From JAEMQF01 sp963850525 (lineage in GTDB: Bacteria; Pseudomonadota; Gammaproteobacteria; Burkholderiales; Burkholderiaceae_C), in NCBI GenBank assembly GCA_963850525.1, contig CAWKLQ010000011.1, forward strand, positions 1 through 64,000: DNA of 64,000 nucleotides. The letters are read 5' to 3'. The notes under the pieces were generated by a model, which was given only the letters and a program-made list of their open reading frames with translations, made no database searches and was not told where the DNA came from. Positions 8,237-21,823 of the stretch are shown here, one piece after another (position 1 is the first letter of the stretch; each line of letters begins with the position of its first letter). The translations under genes were made by a program, and so were the position numbers.

Positions 8237-9430
8237 ATGAAACTCATCGAATCCATCCTCGCCGACGCGGCGGCGATCGCCGCGGTGCGCCGCGACATCC
8301 ACGCCCACCCCGAGCTGTGCTTCCAGGAGAAGCGCACGTCGGACGTGATTGCGAAACAGCTCACCGACTGGGGCATCCCCATCCACCGTGGCCTCGGCGG
8401 AACCGGCGTCGTCGCGATTCTGAAAAGCGGCACGAGCCGCCGTGCGGTGGGCCTGCGCGCCGACATCGACGCGCTGCCGATGACGGAACACAACAAGTTC
8501 GCGCACGCGAGCCAGCACCCCGGCAAGATGCACGCGTGCGGCCACGACGGTCACACGGCGATGCTGCTGGGCGCCGCCAAGCACCTGTCGAAGCACCGCA
8601 ACTACGACGGCACCGTCTACCTGATCTTCCAGCCCGCCGAAGAAGGCGGCGGCGGCGCGCGCGAAATGATCAAGGACGGCATCTTCACCCAGTTCCCGAT
8701 GGACGCCGTGTTCGGAGCGCACAACTGGCCGGGCATGGCAGCGGGCCAGTTCGCCTTGAAGGAAGGCCCGAGTTTTGCCAGCAGCAACGAATTCAAGGTC
8801 ACGATTCGAGGCAAGGGTTCGCACGCCGCCCTGCCGCACAACGGCATCGACCCGGTGCCGGTGGCGTGCCAGATGGTGCAGGCGTTCCAGACCATCATCA
8901 CGCGCAACAAGCGGCCCATCGACGCGGGCGTGATCTCGGTGACGATGATCCACGCCGGCGAGGCGACGAACGTGATTCCCGACAGTTGCGAAATCCTGGG
9001 CACGGTGCGCACCTTCACGCTCGACGTGCTCGACCTGATCGAGAAGCGCATGCAAGAAATCGCCGAGCACACGTGCGCCGCATTCGGCGCGGGATGCGAA
9101 TTCGAGTTCCAGCGCAACTACCCGCCGACGATCAACCACGCCGCGGAAACCGACTTCGCGCGCAAGGTCATGGTCGACATGGTCGGTGCAGCCAACGTGC
9201 AAGAGTTCGAGCCGACGATGGGTGCGGAGGACTTCAGCTACTTCCTGCTCGAAAAGCCCGGCTGCTATTTCCTCATCGGCAATGGCGACGGCAGTCACCG
9301 CGACGGCGGCCACGGCATGGGCCCGTGCATGCTGCACAACCCGAGCTACGACTTCAACGACGACCTGATTCCTCTCGGGGCGACGCTCTGGGTGCGCCTG
9401 GCCGAAGCCTGGTTGGCCCAGGCACGCTGA
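8237..9430 (+). CDS. M20 family amidohydrolase (hippurate hydrolase-like)
   Basis: 397 residues. HAHPELCFQEKRT, the metal-binding MHACGHDGHTAML, the catalytic FQPAEEGGGGAREMI and the dimerisation region RGKGSHAALPHNGIDP are typical of M20D peptidases that cleave N-acyl amino acids, such as hippurate or N-acetyl amino acids, in the cytoplasm. A late block, EPTMGAEDFSYFLLEKPG, supplies further metal-binding residues. It starts at the ATG at 8237 and is divergent from the oxidoreductase gene across 149 bases. A second hydrolase starts 9 bases after its stop, so the two may act on related amide substrates (inference). Confidence 0.93.
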   Translation: MKLIESILADAAAIAAVRRDIHAHPELCFQEKRTSDVIAKQLTDWGIPIHRGLGGTGVVAILKSGTSRRAVGLRADIDALPMTEHNKFAHASQHPGKMHACGHDGHTAMLLGAAKHLSKHRNYDGTVYLIFQPAEEGGGGAREMIKDGIFTQFPMDAVFGAHNWPGMAAGQFALKEGPSFASSNEFKVTIRGKGSHAALPHNGIDPVPVACQMVQAFQTIITRNKRPIDAGVISVTMIHAGEATNVIPDSCEILGTVRTFTLDVLDLIEKRMQEIAEHTCAAFGAGCEFEFQRNYPPTINHAAETDFARKVMVDMVGAANVQEFEPTMGAEDFSYFLLEKPGCYFLIGNGDGSHRDGGHGMGPCMLHNPSYDFNDDLIPLGATLWVRLAEAWLAQAR

Positions 9431-9438
9431 GCCGCGCC

Positions 9439-10524
9439 ATGCACGCCGCTGCCCATTTCTCCCAGAGTTACGCGCAAGCGCGCGGGTTGTTTCTCGGCGC
9501 CGTCGAGTCGGCGGGCCTGGATGTCGAATCGCATGCGCACCCGCTGCGTGGGCGCGACGGCGAGCTGCTCGCGATGGACGTGGTTCGGCAAGGTGCCGCC
9601 GACGCGCGCTCAGTGCTCGTGATCAGCAGCGCCTGCCACGGCGTCGAGGGCTATTGCGGCTCCGGAATTCAGATCAGCCTATTGCGCGACGCAAGCTGGC
9701 ACGCCGCCGTGCGCGCCAGCGGCGTCGCCGTTCTCTATGTGCACGCACTCAATCCCTATGGCTTTTCCTGGTGGCGGCGCACGACCCAGGAAAACGTCGA
9801 CCTGAATCGCAACTTCCACGACTTTTCCAAGCCACTTCCGGCGAACCCGCGTTACGACGAAATCGCCCACCTGCTCGTCCCGAACACGTGGCCGCCCAGC
9901 GCCGAAGTCAACGCCGGCGTCGCCGCGTTCATGGCCAGGCACGGCGAGCGCGGCTTTCAGGAAGCCGTCTCAGGTGGACAGTACGAACATCCGCAAGGGC
10001 TTTTTTACGGCGGGCGCAACCCGACGTGGAGCCACGTCACACTGCGCCATGTGCTTCGCGAGCACGGCACGCGGTGCGCGCGCCTGGCCTGGATCGATCT
10101 GCACACGGGCCTGGGCCCAAACGGTGTTGCCGAGCTGATCTCGGCGTGCCGCGACGCCGACGTCGGCTCGCTGAAACGCGCGCGCCAGTGGTGGGGCCCG
10201 GGCGTGACCTCGCTCGCCGACGGCAGCTCAATTTCCGCGCCGCTTGTCGGCCTGATGTGGCAAACCGCCTACGAAGAATGCCCACAGGCCGAGTACACCG
10301 GCATGGCGATGGAATACGGCACGATTCCGATGTTGGACGTGATGCAGGCACTGCGCGCCGATCAGTGGCTCGAGAACCACCCGGAGGCGGAAGGCCCGGT
10401 CGCGCTGGCCATCAAGAAGCAAGTTCGCGACGCGTTCTACACCGACACGGATGCGTGGAAGGACCAAGTACTGGTGCAGGCGCACGACGCGGCGCACAAG
10501 GCGCTGCGCGGCATGGCGAGCTGA
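9439..10524 (+). CDS. DUF2817 family M14-like metallopeptidase
   Basis: 361 residues. SSACHGVEGYCGSG carries the His-x-x-Glu pair of M14 carboxypeptidase-like enzymes, NVDLNRNFHDF the usual Asn-Arg substrate site, and WIDLHTGLGPNG a further His ligand. YTGMAMEYGTIP supplies a likely catalytic Glu. The family (PF10994) is predicted to remove residues from peptides or act on N-acylated compounds, but substrates are poorly known. It lies 8 bases downstream of the M20 hydrolase and is probably co-transcribed with it. Confidence 0.87.
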   Translation: MHAAAHFSQSYAQARGLFLGAVESAGLDVESHAHPLRGRDGELLAMDVVRQGAADARSVLVISSACHGVEGYCGSGIQISLLRDASWHAAVRASGVAVLYVHALNPYGFSWWRRTTQENVDLNRNFHDFSKPLPANPRYDEIAHLLVPNTWPPSAEVNAGVAAFMARHGERGFQEAVSGGQYEHPQGLFYGGRNPTWSHVTLRHVLREHGTRCARLAWIDLHTGLGPNGVAELISACRDADVGSLKRARQWWGPGVTSLADGSSISAPLVGLMWQTAYEECPQAEYTGMAMEYGTIPMLDVMQALRADQWLENHPEAEGPVALAIKKQVRDAFYTDTDAWKDQVLVQAHDAAHKALRGMAS

Positions 10525-10558
10525 GCCGCGTGCCCCGCGCGGGCAGTTCGGGCGCGAA

Positions 10559-11173
10559 TCAAAGCAAGCCGAGCGAACGCAATTCCGTCTCGCACTGCGC
10601 AGCGTCACGAAACTGGATGGCCTGCCAGCCGGCAGCGCGCGCAGCCGTGACGTTCTTCGCCACGTCGTCGATGAACACGAGGGGCGTTCCCACCTCGCCG
10701 AACGACGCCCGCGCGTGCTCGAAGATCGCCGGCTCAGGCTTGATCATCTTCACGCGTGCCGAATACACGCCGCGCCGGAACAAGGCGAGAAACTCATGCG
10801 TCGCCTCGAGGTGGCGCGCGTACGGTTCGGGCATGTTGGAGAGAAAGTACAGCTCGCGCCCGGCCTCGTGCAAACGGCGCAGCAGCGCCACACTCTCGGG
10901 CAAGGGCCGCAGTTCGTCGGGAATCGCATCGATCACGTGGCGCGCCTCTCCCACCGACAGACCGGTCCGCTTGGCGATGCGTTGCGCCAACGCGGGCGCA
11001 TCCAAGACACCGCGGTCGAACTCGCCCCAGTCGCCGTCAAAGCCTTGGAAGATGCCGCGCGCCAACTCCTGCGTGGCCAGCAGCGACGTGGCGCGGCCCG
11101 GCAGCAGGCGCGGCAAGAACTCCAGCGGCATCCAGCGAAACAGCACGCCGCCGAAGTCGAAGACGATTTTCAT
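10559..11173 (-). CDS. HAD superfamily hydrolase (YihX-like sugar phosphatase)
   Basis: 204 residues from the ATG at 11173, which overlaps the pgi stop (ATGA at 11170-11173). The longer frame upstream is antisense to the end of pgi's frame and not credible. Motif I is VFDFGGVLFRW (nucleophile Asp6). Motif II is in YFLSNMPEPYARHL, and the Lys and acidic motifs are in RVKMIKPEPAIF and LVFIDDVAKNV. This pattern resembles YihX, which hydrolyses alpha-glucose-1-phosphate. Coupling to pgi supports a sugar phosphate substrate, but that is inference. Confidence 0.88.
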   Translation of the reverse strand: MKIVFDFGGVLFRWMPLEFLPRLLPGRATSLLATQELARGIFQGFDGDWGEFDRGVLDAPALAQRIAKRTGLSVGEARHVIDAIPDELRPLPESVALLRRLHEAGRELYFLSNMPEPYARHLEATHEFLALFRRGVYSARVKMIKPEPAIFEHARASFGEVGTPLVFIDDVAKNVTAARAAGWQAIQFRDAAQCETELRSLGLL

Positions 11174-12778
11174 CGCGCGCGAACGCGCGCAAGCAAGCCC
11201 GCGGTCGATGCATCCAGGCCCGCGGTATCGCCACTCGCCAGCCGTGGCAGCAAGGCACTGCACAGCGCCTTGCCGAGCTCCACGCCCCATTGGTCGAAAC
11301 TGTTGATTCCCCACAGCGCGCCGCTCGTGAAGACACGGTGCTCGTACATCGCGATCAAGGCGCCGAGCGCGCGCGGCGTGAGCCGCTCCAACAACAAGGT
11401 CGTGCTCGGCCGATTGCCGGGGAAGCTGCGGTGCCGCGCCAGCACTTTCGAGTCGATCGCGCTCGACGCGGTAGGCGCCTTCTCGGCGAGCGCCTGCTCG
11501 GCAGTCTTGCCGAGCATCAGGGCTTGCGCCTGCGCGAGGCCATTCGCCAAGAGCATCCGGTGCTGGTCAGCGAGATCGTGCGTCGCCAACTTGACGAGAA
11601 TGAACTCGACCGGAATCACGTCCGTCCCCTGGTGCAGCATCTGGAAGTAGGCGTGCTGTCCGTTCGTCCCCGGCTCGCCCCACACGACGGGGCTGGTCGC
11701 GAAGGGCAGCGCCTGCCCGGCCAGATCCACACACTTGCCGTTGCTCTCCATTTCGAGCTGCTGCAGATACGCCGGCAGGCGCTTCAGGCCCTGGTGGTAG
11801 GGCGCGACGCTGCGGCTCGTGAAGCGGTGGAAATTCCGGTACCACACATCGAGCAACCCCAGCTGCAGCGGCAAGTTCTTCGCAGCGGGCGCCTGCGCAA
11901 AGTGCCGGTCCATGGCGTGCGCGCCGGCCAGCAGCGCGCGGAAGTTCTCGGCACCGATCGCCAGCGCGATCGGCAAGCCGATCGCTGACCATAGCGAATA
12001 GCGCCCCCCCACCCAATCCCAAAAGCCGAACGTCGTCGTGATGCCGAACTCGGCCGCGGCAGCGGCGTTTGTCGTCGTTGCGACGAAATGCTTCGCCACG
12101 TCACTCTCGTTCATCGCACCGCTGCTTAGGAACCAGGCCTTGGCGGCGCGCGCGTTGGCCATCGTCTCTTGCGTCGTGAAGGTCTTGCTCGCGACGATGA
12201 AAAGCGTTTCGCTTGGGCGCAGCTTGCGCAGCACAGGGGCGATGTCATGAGCGTCGACGTTGGAGACGAAGTGAAACGTGAGTTCGCGGTGCGCAAATTC
12301 TTCCAGCGCCGGAACGACCATTTGCGCGCCCAGGTCGCTGCCGCCGATGCCGATGTTGACGACGTGGCGAATTCCGCTGCGCGCCGTGTCGCGCACGCCC
12401 TCGGCGTAACCGAGCATCGCGTCGAGCACCGCATGCACCTCGTCGCCGAACGCGCCCTGCCCGCGCGGCGCGCGCAGCGCGGTGTGCAGCACGGCGCGGC
12501 CTTCCGTGGTGTTGATCGGCGCACCGGCGAACATCGCGTCGCGCTGCGCGTCGAATGCCGCATTCGTGCGCGAGGTCGAGCAGGAAAGTCTGCGTCGCCA
12601 CATCGATCAGATTCTTCGACAGGTCGGCAAACACTTCCGGCGCCTCGATGCTGAATGCGTCAAAGCGCCCGGCGTCGCGCGCAAAAGCTTCCACGAGACG
12701 CAGGTCCTTGCCGTGCGCCAGGTAGTGGCCGGCGAGTGCGGCCCACGCGGTCGTGCGGTCGCAGCGGGGATGGTTCAT
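11170..12778 (-). pseudogene. pgi: Glucose-6-phosphate isomerase with a +1 frameshift near codon 70
   Basis: The N-terminal part, MNHPRCDRTTAWAAL to TQTFLLDLA, is in one frame. The rest, beginning NAAFDAQRDAMFAGAPINTTEGRAVLHTALR, is in another. The switch lies at about 12565-12572 (minus-strand text ctcgcgcacgaat). Removing one base restores a 535-residue protein, the usual Pgi length. Signature blocks are intact: GIGGSDLGAQM, VASKTFTTQETMANA, GGRYSLWSAIGLP, MESNGKCVDL, GEPGTNGQHAYFQML. The enzyme interconverts glucose-6-P and fructose-6-P. Taken literally the gene is broken, though a GTG/ATG restart in the second frame could make most of it. A sequence error is possible. The promoter-proximal side has a good Shine-Dalgarno (ggaaaggacc before the ATG). 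Confidence 0.85.
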
Positions 12779-12894
12779 GGCGGTCCTTTCCGGGGCGTCG
12801 TCGCGGCGAATTGTCGGTGCTTCTTGCGCGAGCTTCGCCAGCCCGACGCGTCGCGCGCTCGTGCGCGCGCGCCCGACTCACTCGCAAAGTGCAG

Positions 12895-13961
<1,067 letters not shown>

Positions 13962-13965
<4 letters not shown>

Positions 13966-16169
13966 GGCGGTGGCCCTGTGGGAGTAGCGATTCGTGCGCT
14001 GACGCGGGTCTCGCCCACGAGGCGCTGGATCGCTGCAGTCGCAAGCGACATGAGCACGATCAGCACCGTGCAGTACGCGAGCGCGACGCCGTAGTCGCCG
14101 TTGCCGACGCGGCCGATGATGTAGGTGGTGGCGAGTTCGTTTTCCGCGGTGACGAGGAAGATCACTGCCGAGACCGTCGTCATGGAGCGAACGAAGCTGT
14201 AGACCAGCGCCGCGACGAGCGCCGGCCGGAGCAGCGGCAACACGATGCGGCGCAGCGTCGTCGCGGTCGACGCGCGGAGCATCATCGACGCTTCGTCCAG
14301 CGACCGGTCGATCTGCTTCAAGCTTGCCGTTCCGGCCCGAACGCCCACCGGCAAATTGCGAAAAACGAAGCAAAGCACGATGATCAAGCCGGTGCCGGTG
14401 AGCTCGAACGGCGGCACGTTGAAGGCGAGCACATAGCTCATTCCCAGCACCGTGCCGGGGATGGCAAACGCGAGCAGGGCGCCGAACTCGAACACCCCCT
14501 GGCCGCGAAACTTCGTGCGCGCGAGCAGCCACGCCATCAGCAACCCGAGCGTCGCGCACAGCGGCGCGGCGAGTGCCGAAAGCTTGAGCGTCGTGAACAG
14601 CGAGTTCCACGCCGTTCCCGCCCAGACGATGCCGAACTCGCCCCACTGCACATCGAACGCGGTCGCAAAGTGGCGCAGCGTGAGCGTGTAGTCGCGCCCC
14701 CAGGTTTGGACAAAGCCGCCCGCGAAGGCGAACAGATAAACGATCACCGTGAACGCCAGCCACGGCAACGCCACCGCATCGATCGTGCGCCGCACGCTGC
14801 GCGGCAGCGCCATCGGGATGCCGGCGTCGCCCTTGCCCGTCAGCGTCGTGTAGTGACTGGCGCCGAGCAGCCTGCGCTGGGCGACGAAGACGATCAGCGC
14901 AAAGGCGGTGAGGATCAACGCGAGCGACGCGGCGCGGCCCTGATCGAACTGCGCGCCGACGATGGCGAAGAAGATCTCGGTCGACAGCACCGCGAACTGC
15001 CCACCCACGACGATGGGGTTGCCGAAGTCGGCCATGCTTTCGATGAAGCCGACCAGGAAGGCATTCGCCAGCCCCGGCTTGAGCAGCGGCAGCGTCACCG
15101 TCATGAACGTGACGTGCGGGCTCGCGCGCAGCGTCTGCGCGGCCTCTTCGAGCGACGGCGCGATGCCTCGCACCACACCGCGCATGATCATGAAGGCGAT
15201 CGGCGTGAACGCGAACAGCTGCGCGAGCAACACGCCGACGCCGCCGTAGAACCAGCGCGACGGCGTGAGCCCGAAAGCCCACTCGAGAACTTGGTTGACG
15301 ATGCCGGCGCGGCCGAACAGCAGGATCAAGCCCAGGCCGACGACGAATGGTGGCGTGATGATGGGCAGCAGCGCGAGCGCGTTCAGCGGCCGCGCAAGAC
15401 GCGGCGGCCCACGCTCGGCGAGCAACGCAATGAGTGTTCCCAGCAGCGTCGTGCCGGCCGCCGTGCACAGCGCCAGCGCGAGCGTGTTCCACGCGACACC
15501 GCAGCGCGTCTGGCTCGCCAGGCACGCCAGGCCCCAGATGCGCTCGTTGGCGATGCGCCCGGCAACGCTTTGCAGCGAAGGCGTTCCCGCGTCGTCGAGA
15601 AAGGCGCCTGCCAACGCCTTCAACACCGGCAGCGCAATGAACAGCAACAGCAACGCAGCGCTGCCGACCACGGCCCCGGCGACAAAAACGTCGCCGCGAA
15701 AATAGCCTTGCCGTGCCAGGCCCGCACCGAGCAGCATGAGCAGCGCGAGCAAAGTCAACGCGCCACCCAGGCCCATGCCCAACTGGCCCACCGCGAGTTT
15801 GCCAAGCACCTGTTCGAGCCACGCGAACGACCAGCCTTGCGCGCCGATGGCAAAGCCGCTCATGCTTAAGCCCGCGACGCCGATCACCGCACCGAACACG
15901 AGGACCCGGCCTTGGGCAACGCCCAAAGGCAAACGCCAGCCGAGTGCCGCAATCGCCAGGCCCGCCAGGCCGAGCCACAACCACGGCCTGCCGTGACGCG
16001 CCGCCTGGACCGCACCACTGGCCGTGTCGGCGGCCCCGAAGACCCCCCAAAACGACTGCAGCAGAGACGCGTCGGCGCTCAGGTACCAAGGCAGCAAGGC
16101 AAACGCCAGCAGGCCCAGCAGCAGCCAGCCGGCGACCGCGCGTGACTCTGAGCGCGCCGTCGAGCTCAT
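13962..16169 (-). CDS. ABC transporter permease, double-length Fbp type
   Basis: 735 residues starting MSSTARSESRAVAGW (ATG at 16169). There are many hydrophobic segments, and both halves carry a binding-protein-dependent permease domain: the first ends near EAAQTLRASPHVTFMTVTLPL, the second near SLDEASMMLRASTATTLRRIVLPL. These EAA loops contact the ATPase. The duplicated permease in one chain is normal for FbpB/SfuB iron transporters. It overlaps the ATPase gene by four bases. The binding protein gene lies upstream with a 32-base gap. Confidence 0.92.
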
Positions 16170-16201
16170 CGCGCCAGGCCACGGGTCGTGAAACGGGGGC
16201 G

Positions 16202-17221
16202 TCAACGCGGCAGCGCGTTGACGTCCTTCTCCCACTTAGAAATCAGGCGTTTGCGCTCGGCGCTCGCACCGTACTTCGCGTAGTCGTAGTTGATGAACTT
16301 GATCTTCTTGAAGTCGGGCACGTTGGGGTCGATGGGTGTCGCCTTGTTCGACGGCAACTGATACTGCTTTGCCGCGGCGCCGAACTGCTGCGCCTGGGCG
16401 GTCAACGCCCATTCGTAGAAAGCTTTCGCCTGCTCGAGGTTGCGCGCACCCTTGATGAGGCTCATCGAGCCGATTTCCGCCCCCGTTCCCTCGGCCGGTG
16501 TAACGGTCTCGACCGGAAAGCCTTGCAACTTCTCGCCCGGGCCGTCGTGCACGAAGCTGATGGACACGCTCGCCTCGCCGCGCGCGACGTTCTTGATCGG
16601 CCCGGTGCCGCTGCGCGTGTACTGGCTGATGTTCTTGTGCAGCGCCTTCATGTAGTCGAACGCCTTGTCCTCGCCCATCAACTGAACGAGTGTCGCGACC
16701 ATCGTGTACGCGGTGCCGCTGCTCGCCGGGTTCGCGACCTGGATCTCGCCCTTGTATTCGGGCTTGAGCAGGTCGGCCCAGCTCTTGGGAACGCCGAGTT
16801 TCTTCTTCGCGATGAGCTCGGTGTTGTAGCCAAAGCCGAGCGGCCCGGAATAGATGCCCACCGTTTTGAAGCCTGACTGCGTGGCCTGCGCCTGCGCCCA
16901 CGCGTGCAAGTCTTTCAGTTTGGTCGACTTGTATTCGAGCGAGAGGTCCAGCTCGGCAGCTTGCAGATGCGGGTCGCCCGTGCCACCGAACCAGACGTCG
17001 GTCTTGGGATTCGCCTTTTCGGCGATCAGCTGCGCGAGCGCTTCGCCCGATCCCTTGAGCGCCATATTGACCTTGATGCCGGTCGACTTGGTGAACACGG
17101 TCTGGATCAGGTTGCACCAGTCGGCTTGCACCGAGCAGATGACGTTGACCTGGCCTTGCTGAGCGAACGCGGGCAGCGCGACCAGCGCGCCCAGGGCAAT
17201 CGCCACACTCCACTTCTTCAT
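16202..17221 (-). CDS. ABC transporter periplasmic binding protein, Fbp/AfuA type
   Basis: 339 residues starting MKKWSVAIALGAL with a signal peptide probably cut after AFA at residue 20. A good Shine-Dalgarno (aaggag) precedes the ATG at 17221. The mature protein begins with VNVICSVQADWCNLI, including a Cys pair (29 and 36) that may form a disulfide. It has the class-II binding fold blocks DVWFGGTGDPHLQA and GPLGFGYNTELIAKK. It would deliver substrate, probably Fe(III) or an anion, to the permease. First gene of the three-gene operon, divergent from zwf with a 223-base gap in which I see no clear operator. Confidence 0.9.
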   Translation of the reverse strand: MKKWSVAIALGALVALPAFAQQGQVNVICSVQADWCNLIQTVFTKSTGIKVNMALKGSGEALAQLIAEKANPKTDVWFGGTGDPHLQAAELDLSLEYKSTKLKDLHAWAQAQATQSGFKTVGIYSGPLGFGYNTELIAKKKLGVPKSWADLLKPEYKGEIQVANPASSGTAYTMVATLVQLMGEDKAFDYMKALHKNISQYTRSGTGPIKNVARGEASVSISFVHDGPGEKLQGFPVETVTPAEGTGAEIGSMSLIKGARNLEQAKAFYEWALTAQAQQFGAAAKQYQLPSNKATPIDPNVPDFKKIKFINYDYAKYGASAERKRLISKWEKDVNALPR

Positions 17222-17444
17222 TCGAATCTCCTTGATGGGTCGCTGCACCGTGCCGACCACATCGTCGATGTCGCGGCAGGTAGCGTGTGCAGCTTCATCG
17301 TAGCCCCGCGCCGTGGCGCTTGGCGAAGCTCCCGCCCCGGAGTAACCCGCAGAAATGGCCGCGCGTCGCCCGCCTTTCATTGCCGATCGGGCGTCCGCGC
17401 CATGAAATAACATCGCGCCCTGATCACCGCCCGGCGCAAACCCC

Positions 17445-18890
17445 ATGTCCTTCGACCTCGTTCTCTTCGGCGGCACCGGCGACCTGACGTGGCGCAAGTT
17501 GATGCCCGCGCTGTTCCAGGCCTGGCGCCACGGCAAATTGCCCGAGGGCGGACGCATCATCTCGGTGGCGCGCGACGAGCGCAGCGACGCCGCCTACCGC
17601 GCCTTCATCCGCGACAAGTTCGTCGAAGTCGACAGCGCGAAGCGCCCGCACGACGACGAGTTCGCGCGCTTCGCCGAACTTCTGCACTACCGCCGCATGG
17701 ACCTCGCGCTGCCCGAGCACTACGCCGGGCTGAAACAGGCGATCGACGCGCGCGGCGCGGACACGGTGGTGCTGTTTCTCGCCACCAGCCCGCACCTGTT
17801 CCCGCAAATTTGCGAGCAGCTCGGCAACGTCGGCCTGAACGGGCCGAAAGTGCGTGTCGTCCTGGAAAAGCCGCTCGGTCACGACTTGCAAAGCGCGCAG
17901 AAGATCAACCGCGTCGTGCGCGCAGCGTTCAGCGAAACGCAGGCGCTGCGAATCGACCATTACCTCGGCAAGCCCGCGGTGCAGAACCTGATGGCGCTGC
18001 GCTTCGGCAACGCACTGTTCGAGCCGATCTGGCGCCGCGAGAGCATCGCGAACATCCAGATCACGCTCGCCGAAGGCCTCGGCGTGGGAACGCGCGGCGA
18101 TTTTTACGACCGCACCGGCGCTCTGCGCGACATGATCCAGAACCACGCGCTGCAATTGCTGACGATGGTCGCGATGGAGCCGCCGATCAGCAACGACGCC
18201 GACGCGATCCGTGACGAGAAGCTCAAGGTCTTGCGCTCGCTCAAACCCTTCACGACGGAAACGATATCGCGCGACGTCGTGCGCGGCCAATACCGCGCCG
18301 GCAACGGCGGCGGGGAAAAGGTTCCGGGCTACCTCGAAGAAGTGAAAGTGCCGCCCGACAGCCAATGCGAAACCTTTGTCGCCTTGCGCGCCGAAATCCA
18401 GAACTGGCGCTGGGCGGGCGTGCCGTTTTACCTTCGCACGGGCAAACGGCTTGCGGCGCGCGACGCGCAAATCGTCGTGAATTTCCGGCCCACCCCGCAC
18501 ACCATCTTTCCCGGCGTGAATCAGCCGAACAAGCTCGTCATCAACCTGCAGCCCGAAGACGGCTTGAAGCTGCACCTGCTCGCCGCGAAGGGCGCACGCC
18601 AGCATGAAGCGCTGTCGCCTGTGTCGCTGGACCTGGATTTCGACAAGGCGTTTGCCGAGAACCGCGTCGGCGGCTACGAGCGCTTGCTGCTCGACGCGCT
18701 CGCGGGCAAGCTCAACCTGTTCGTTCGCAGCGACGAACAGGAACAGGCGTGGCGCTGGGTCGAGCCCATCCTGCACGCCTGGAGCCAAGACAGTGCCGGC
18801 CCGCGCCCCTACGCCGCCGGCACCTGGGGGCCAGCGGCATCGAGCGCGCTCGTGGCGCGCGATGGGCACGCATGGATCGAAGAACAATGA
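17445..18890 (+). CDS. zwf: Glucose-6-phosphate 1-dehydrogenase
   Basis: 481 residues. The NADP-binding FGGTGDLTWRKLMPALF is at the N-terminus, and the substrate and catalytic motif RIDHYLGKPAVQN lies near residue 170. VLEKPLGHDLQSA and FDRTGAL-type blocks (here FYDRTGALRDMIQNH) are also conserved. It oxidises glucose-6-P to 6-phosphogluconolactone, the entry to the pentose phosphate and Entner-Doudoroff routes. Genes for the next steps are not in the window. pgi lies 4.7 kb away on the opposite strand. Its end faces the molybdenum hydroxylase gene (convergent). Confidence 0.96.
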   Translation: MSFDLVLFGGTGDLTWRKLMPALFQAWRHGKLPEGGRIISVARDERSDAAYRAFIRDKFVEVDSAKRPHDDEFARFAELLHYRRMDLALPEHYAGLKQAIDARGADTVVLFLATSPHLFPQICEQLGNVGLNGPKVRVVLEKPLGHDLQSAQKINRVVRAAFSETQALRIDHYLGKPAVQNLMALRFGNALFEPIWRRESIANIQITLAEGLGVGTRGDFYDRTGALRDMIQNHALQLLTMVAMEPPISNDADAIRDEKLKVLRSLKPFTTETISRDVVRGQYRAGNGGGEKVPGYLEEVKVPPDSQCETFVALRAEIQNWRWAGVPFYLRTGKRLAARDAQIVVNFRPTPHTIFPGVNQPNKLVINLQPEDGLKLHLLAAKGARQHEALSPVSLDLDFDKAFAENRVGGYERLLLDALAGKLNLFVRSDEQEQAWRWVEPILHAWSQDSAGPRPYAAGTWGPAASSALVARDGHAWIEEQ

Positions 18891-18937
18891 TCCGACGCGT
18901 CTGACCTGACGCCGGCGTCAGACGGCCGGGACTGGCC

Positions 18938-21279
<2,342 letters not shown>

Positions 21280-21283
<4 letters not shown>

Positions 21284-21765
21284 CGCGCAACCCGCGCAGC
21301 GGCCATCGCATCAGCGGCCTGTTGCACCGCAGTGACGATGTTCACGTAACCCGTGCAGCGGCACAGGTTGCCCTCGAGCGCCTCGACGATTTGCGCTTCG
21401 CTCGGTTGGGGAGTGCGCTTGAGCAGGCCGCTCGCCGCCATCAATATGCCCGGCGTGCAGAACCCGCATTGCAGGCCGTGGCACGCCATGAAAGCCTCTT
21501 GCAACGGGTGCGGCTTGGCGTCGCTGCCCGCCAGGCCCTCCACCGTCGTGATGCGCCGCCCCTGCGCCTGCAGCGCGAGCAGACTGCAACTCTTCACCGG
21601 CATGTCGTCGAGCAGCACGGTGCACGCGCCGCACTGCGCGGTGTCGCAGCCGCTGTGCGTTCCGGTCAGCCCGAGCGGGCCGCGCAGCAGATCGAGCAGC
21701 AGTGTCGTGGGTTGAACGTCGTTCACGACCGGCTGGCCGTTGACGTGCAGTTTCAAGCTGGTCAT
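21280..21765 (-). CDS. 2Fe-2S subunit of a molybdenum hydroxylase (CoxS-like)
   Basis: 161 residues. The plant-ferredoxin-type cluster is bound by GCDTAQCGACTVLLD and a later Cys in SCSLLAL. The second cluster is bound by CGFCTPGIL and the NLCRCTGYVNIV motif. It carries electrons from the molybdenum centre to an acceptor. It overlaps the CoxL-like gene by four bases and follows the dehydrogenase gene after 58 bases. Confidence 0.95.
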
Positions 21766-21823
21766 TGCAGATTCCGAGAGGTGCAGTGCGCCATCGTAGC
21801 CGGCGCGGAAGAAGGGACGTCAC

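Noticed and set aside
13966..16182. Apparent N-terminal extension making the FbpC-like ATPase a 1095-residue protein
   Set aside because: The extension is the permease gene read in the wrong frame; the ATPase starts at 13965 with an ATGA overlap.
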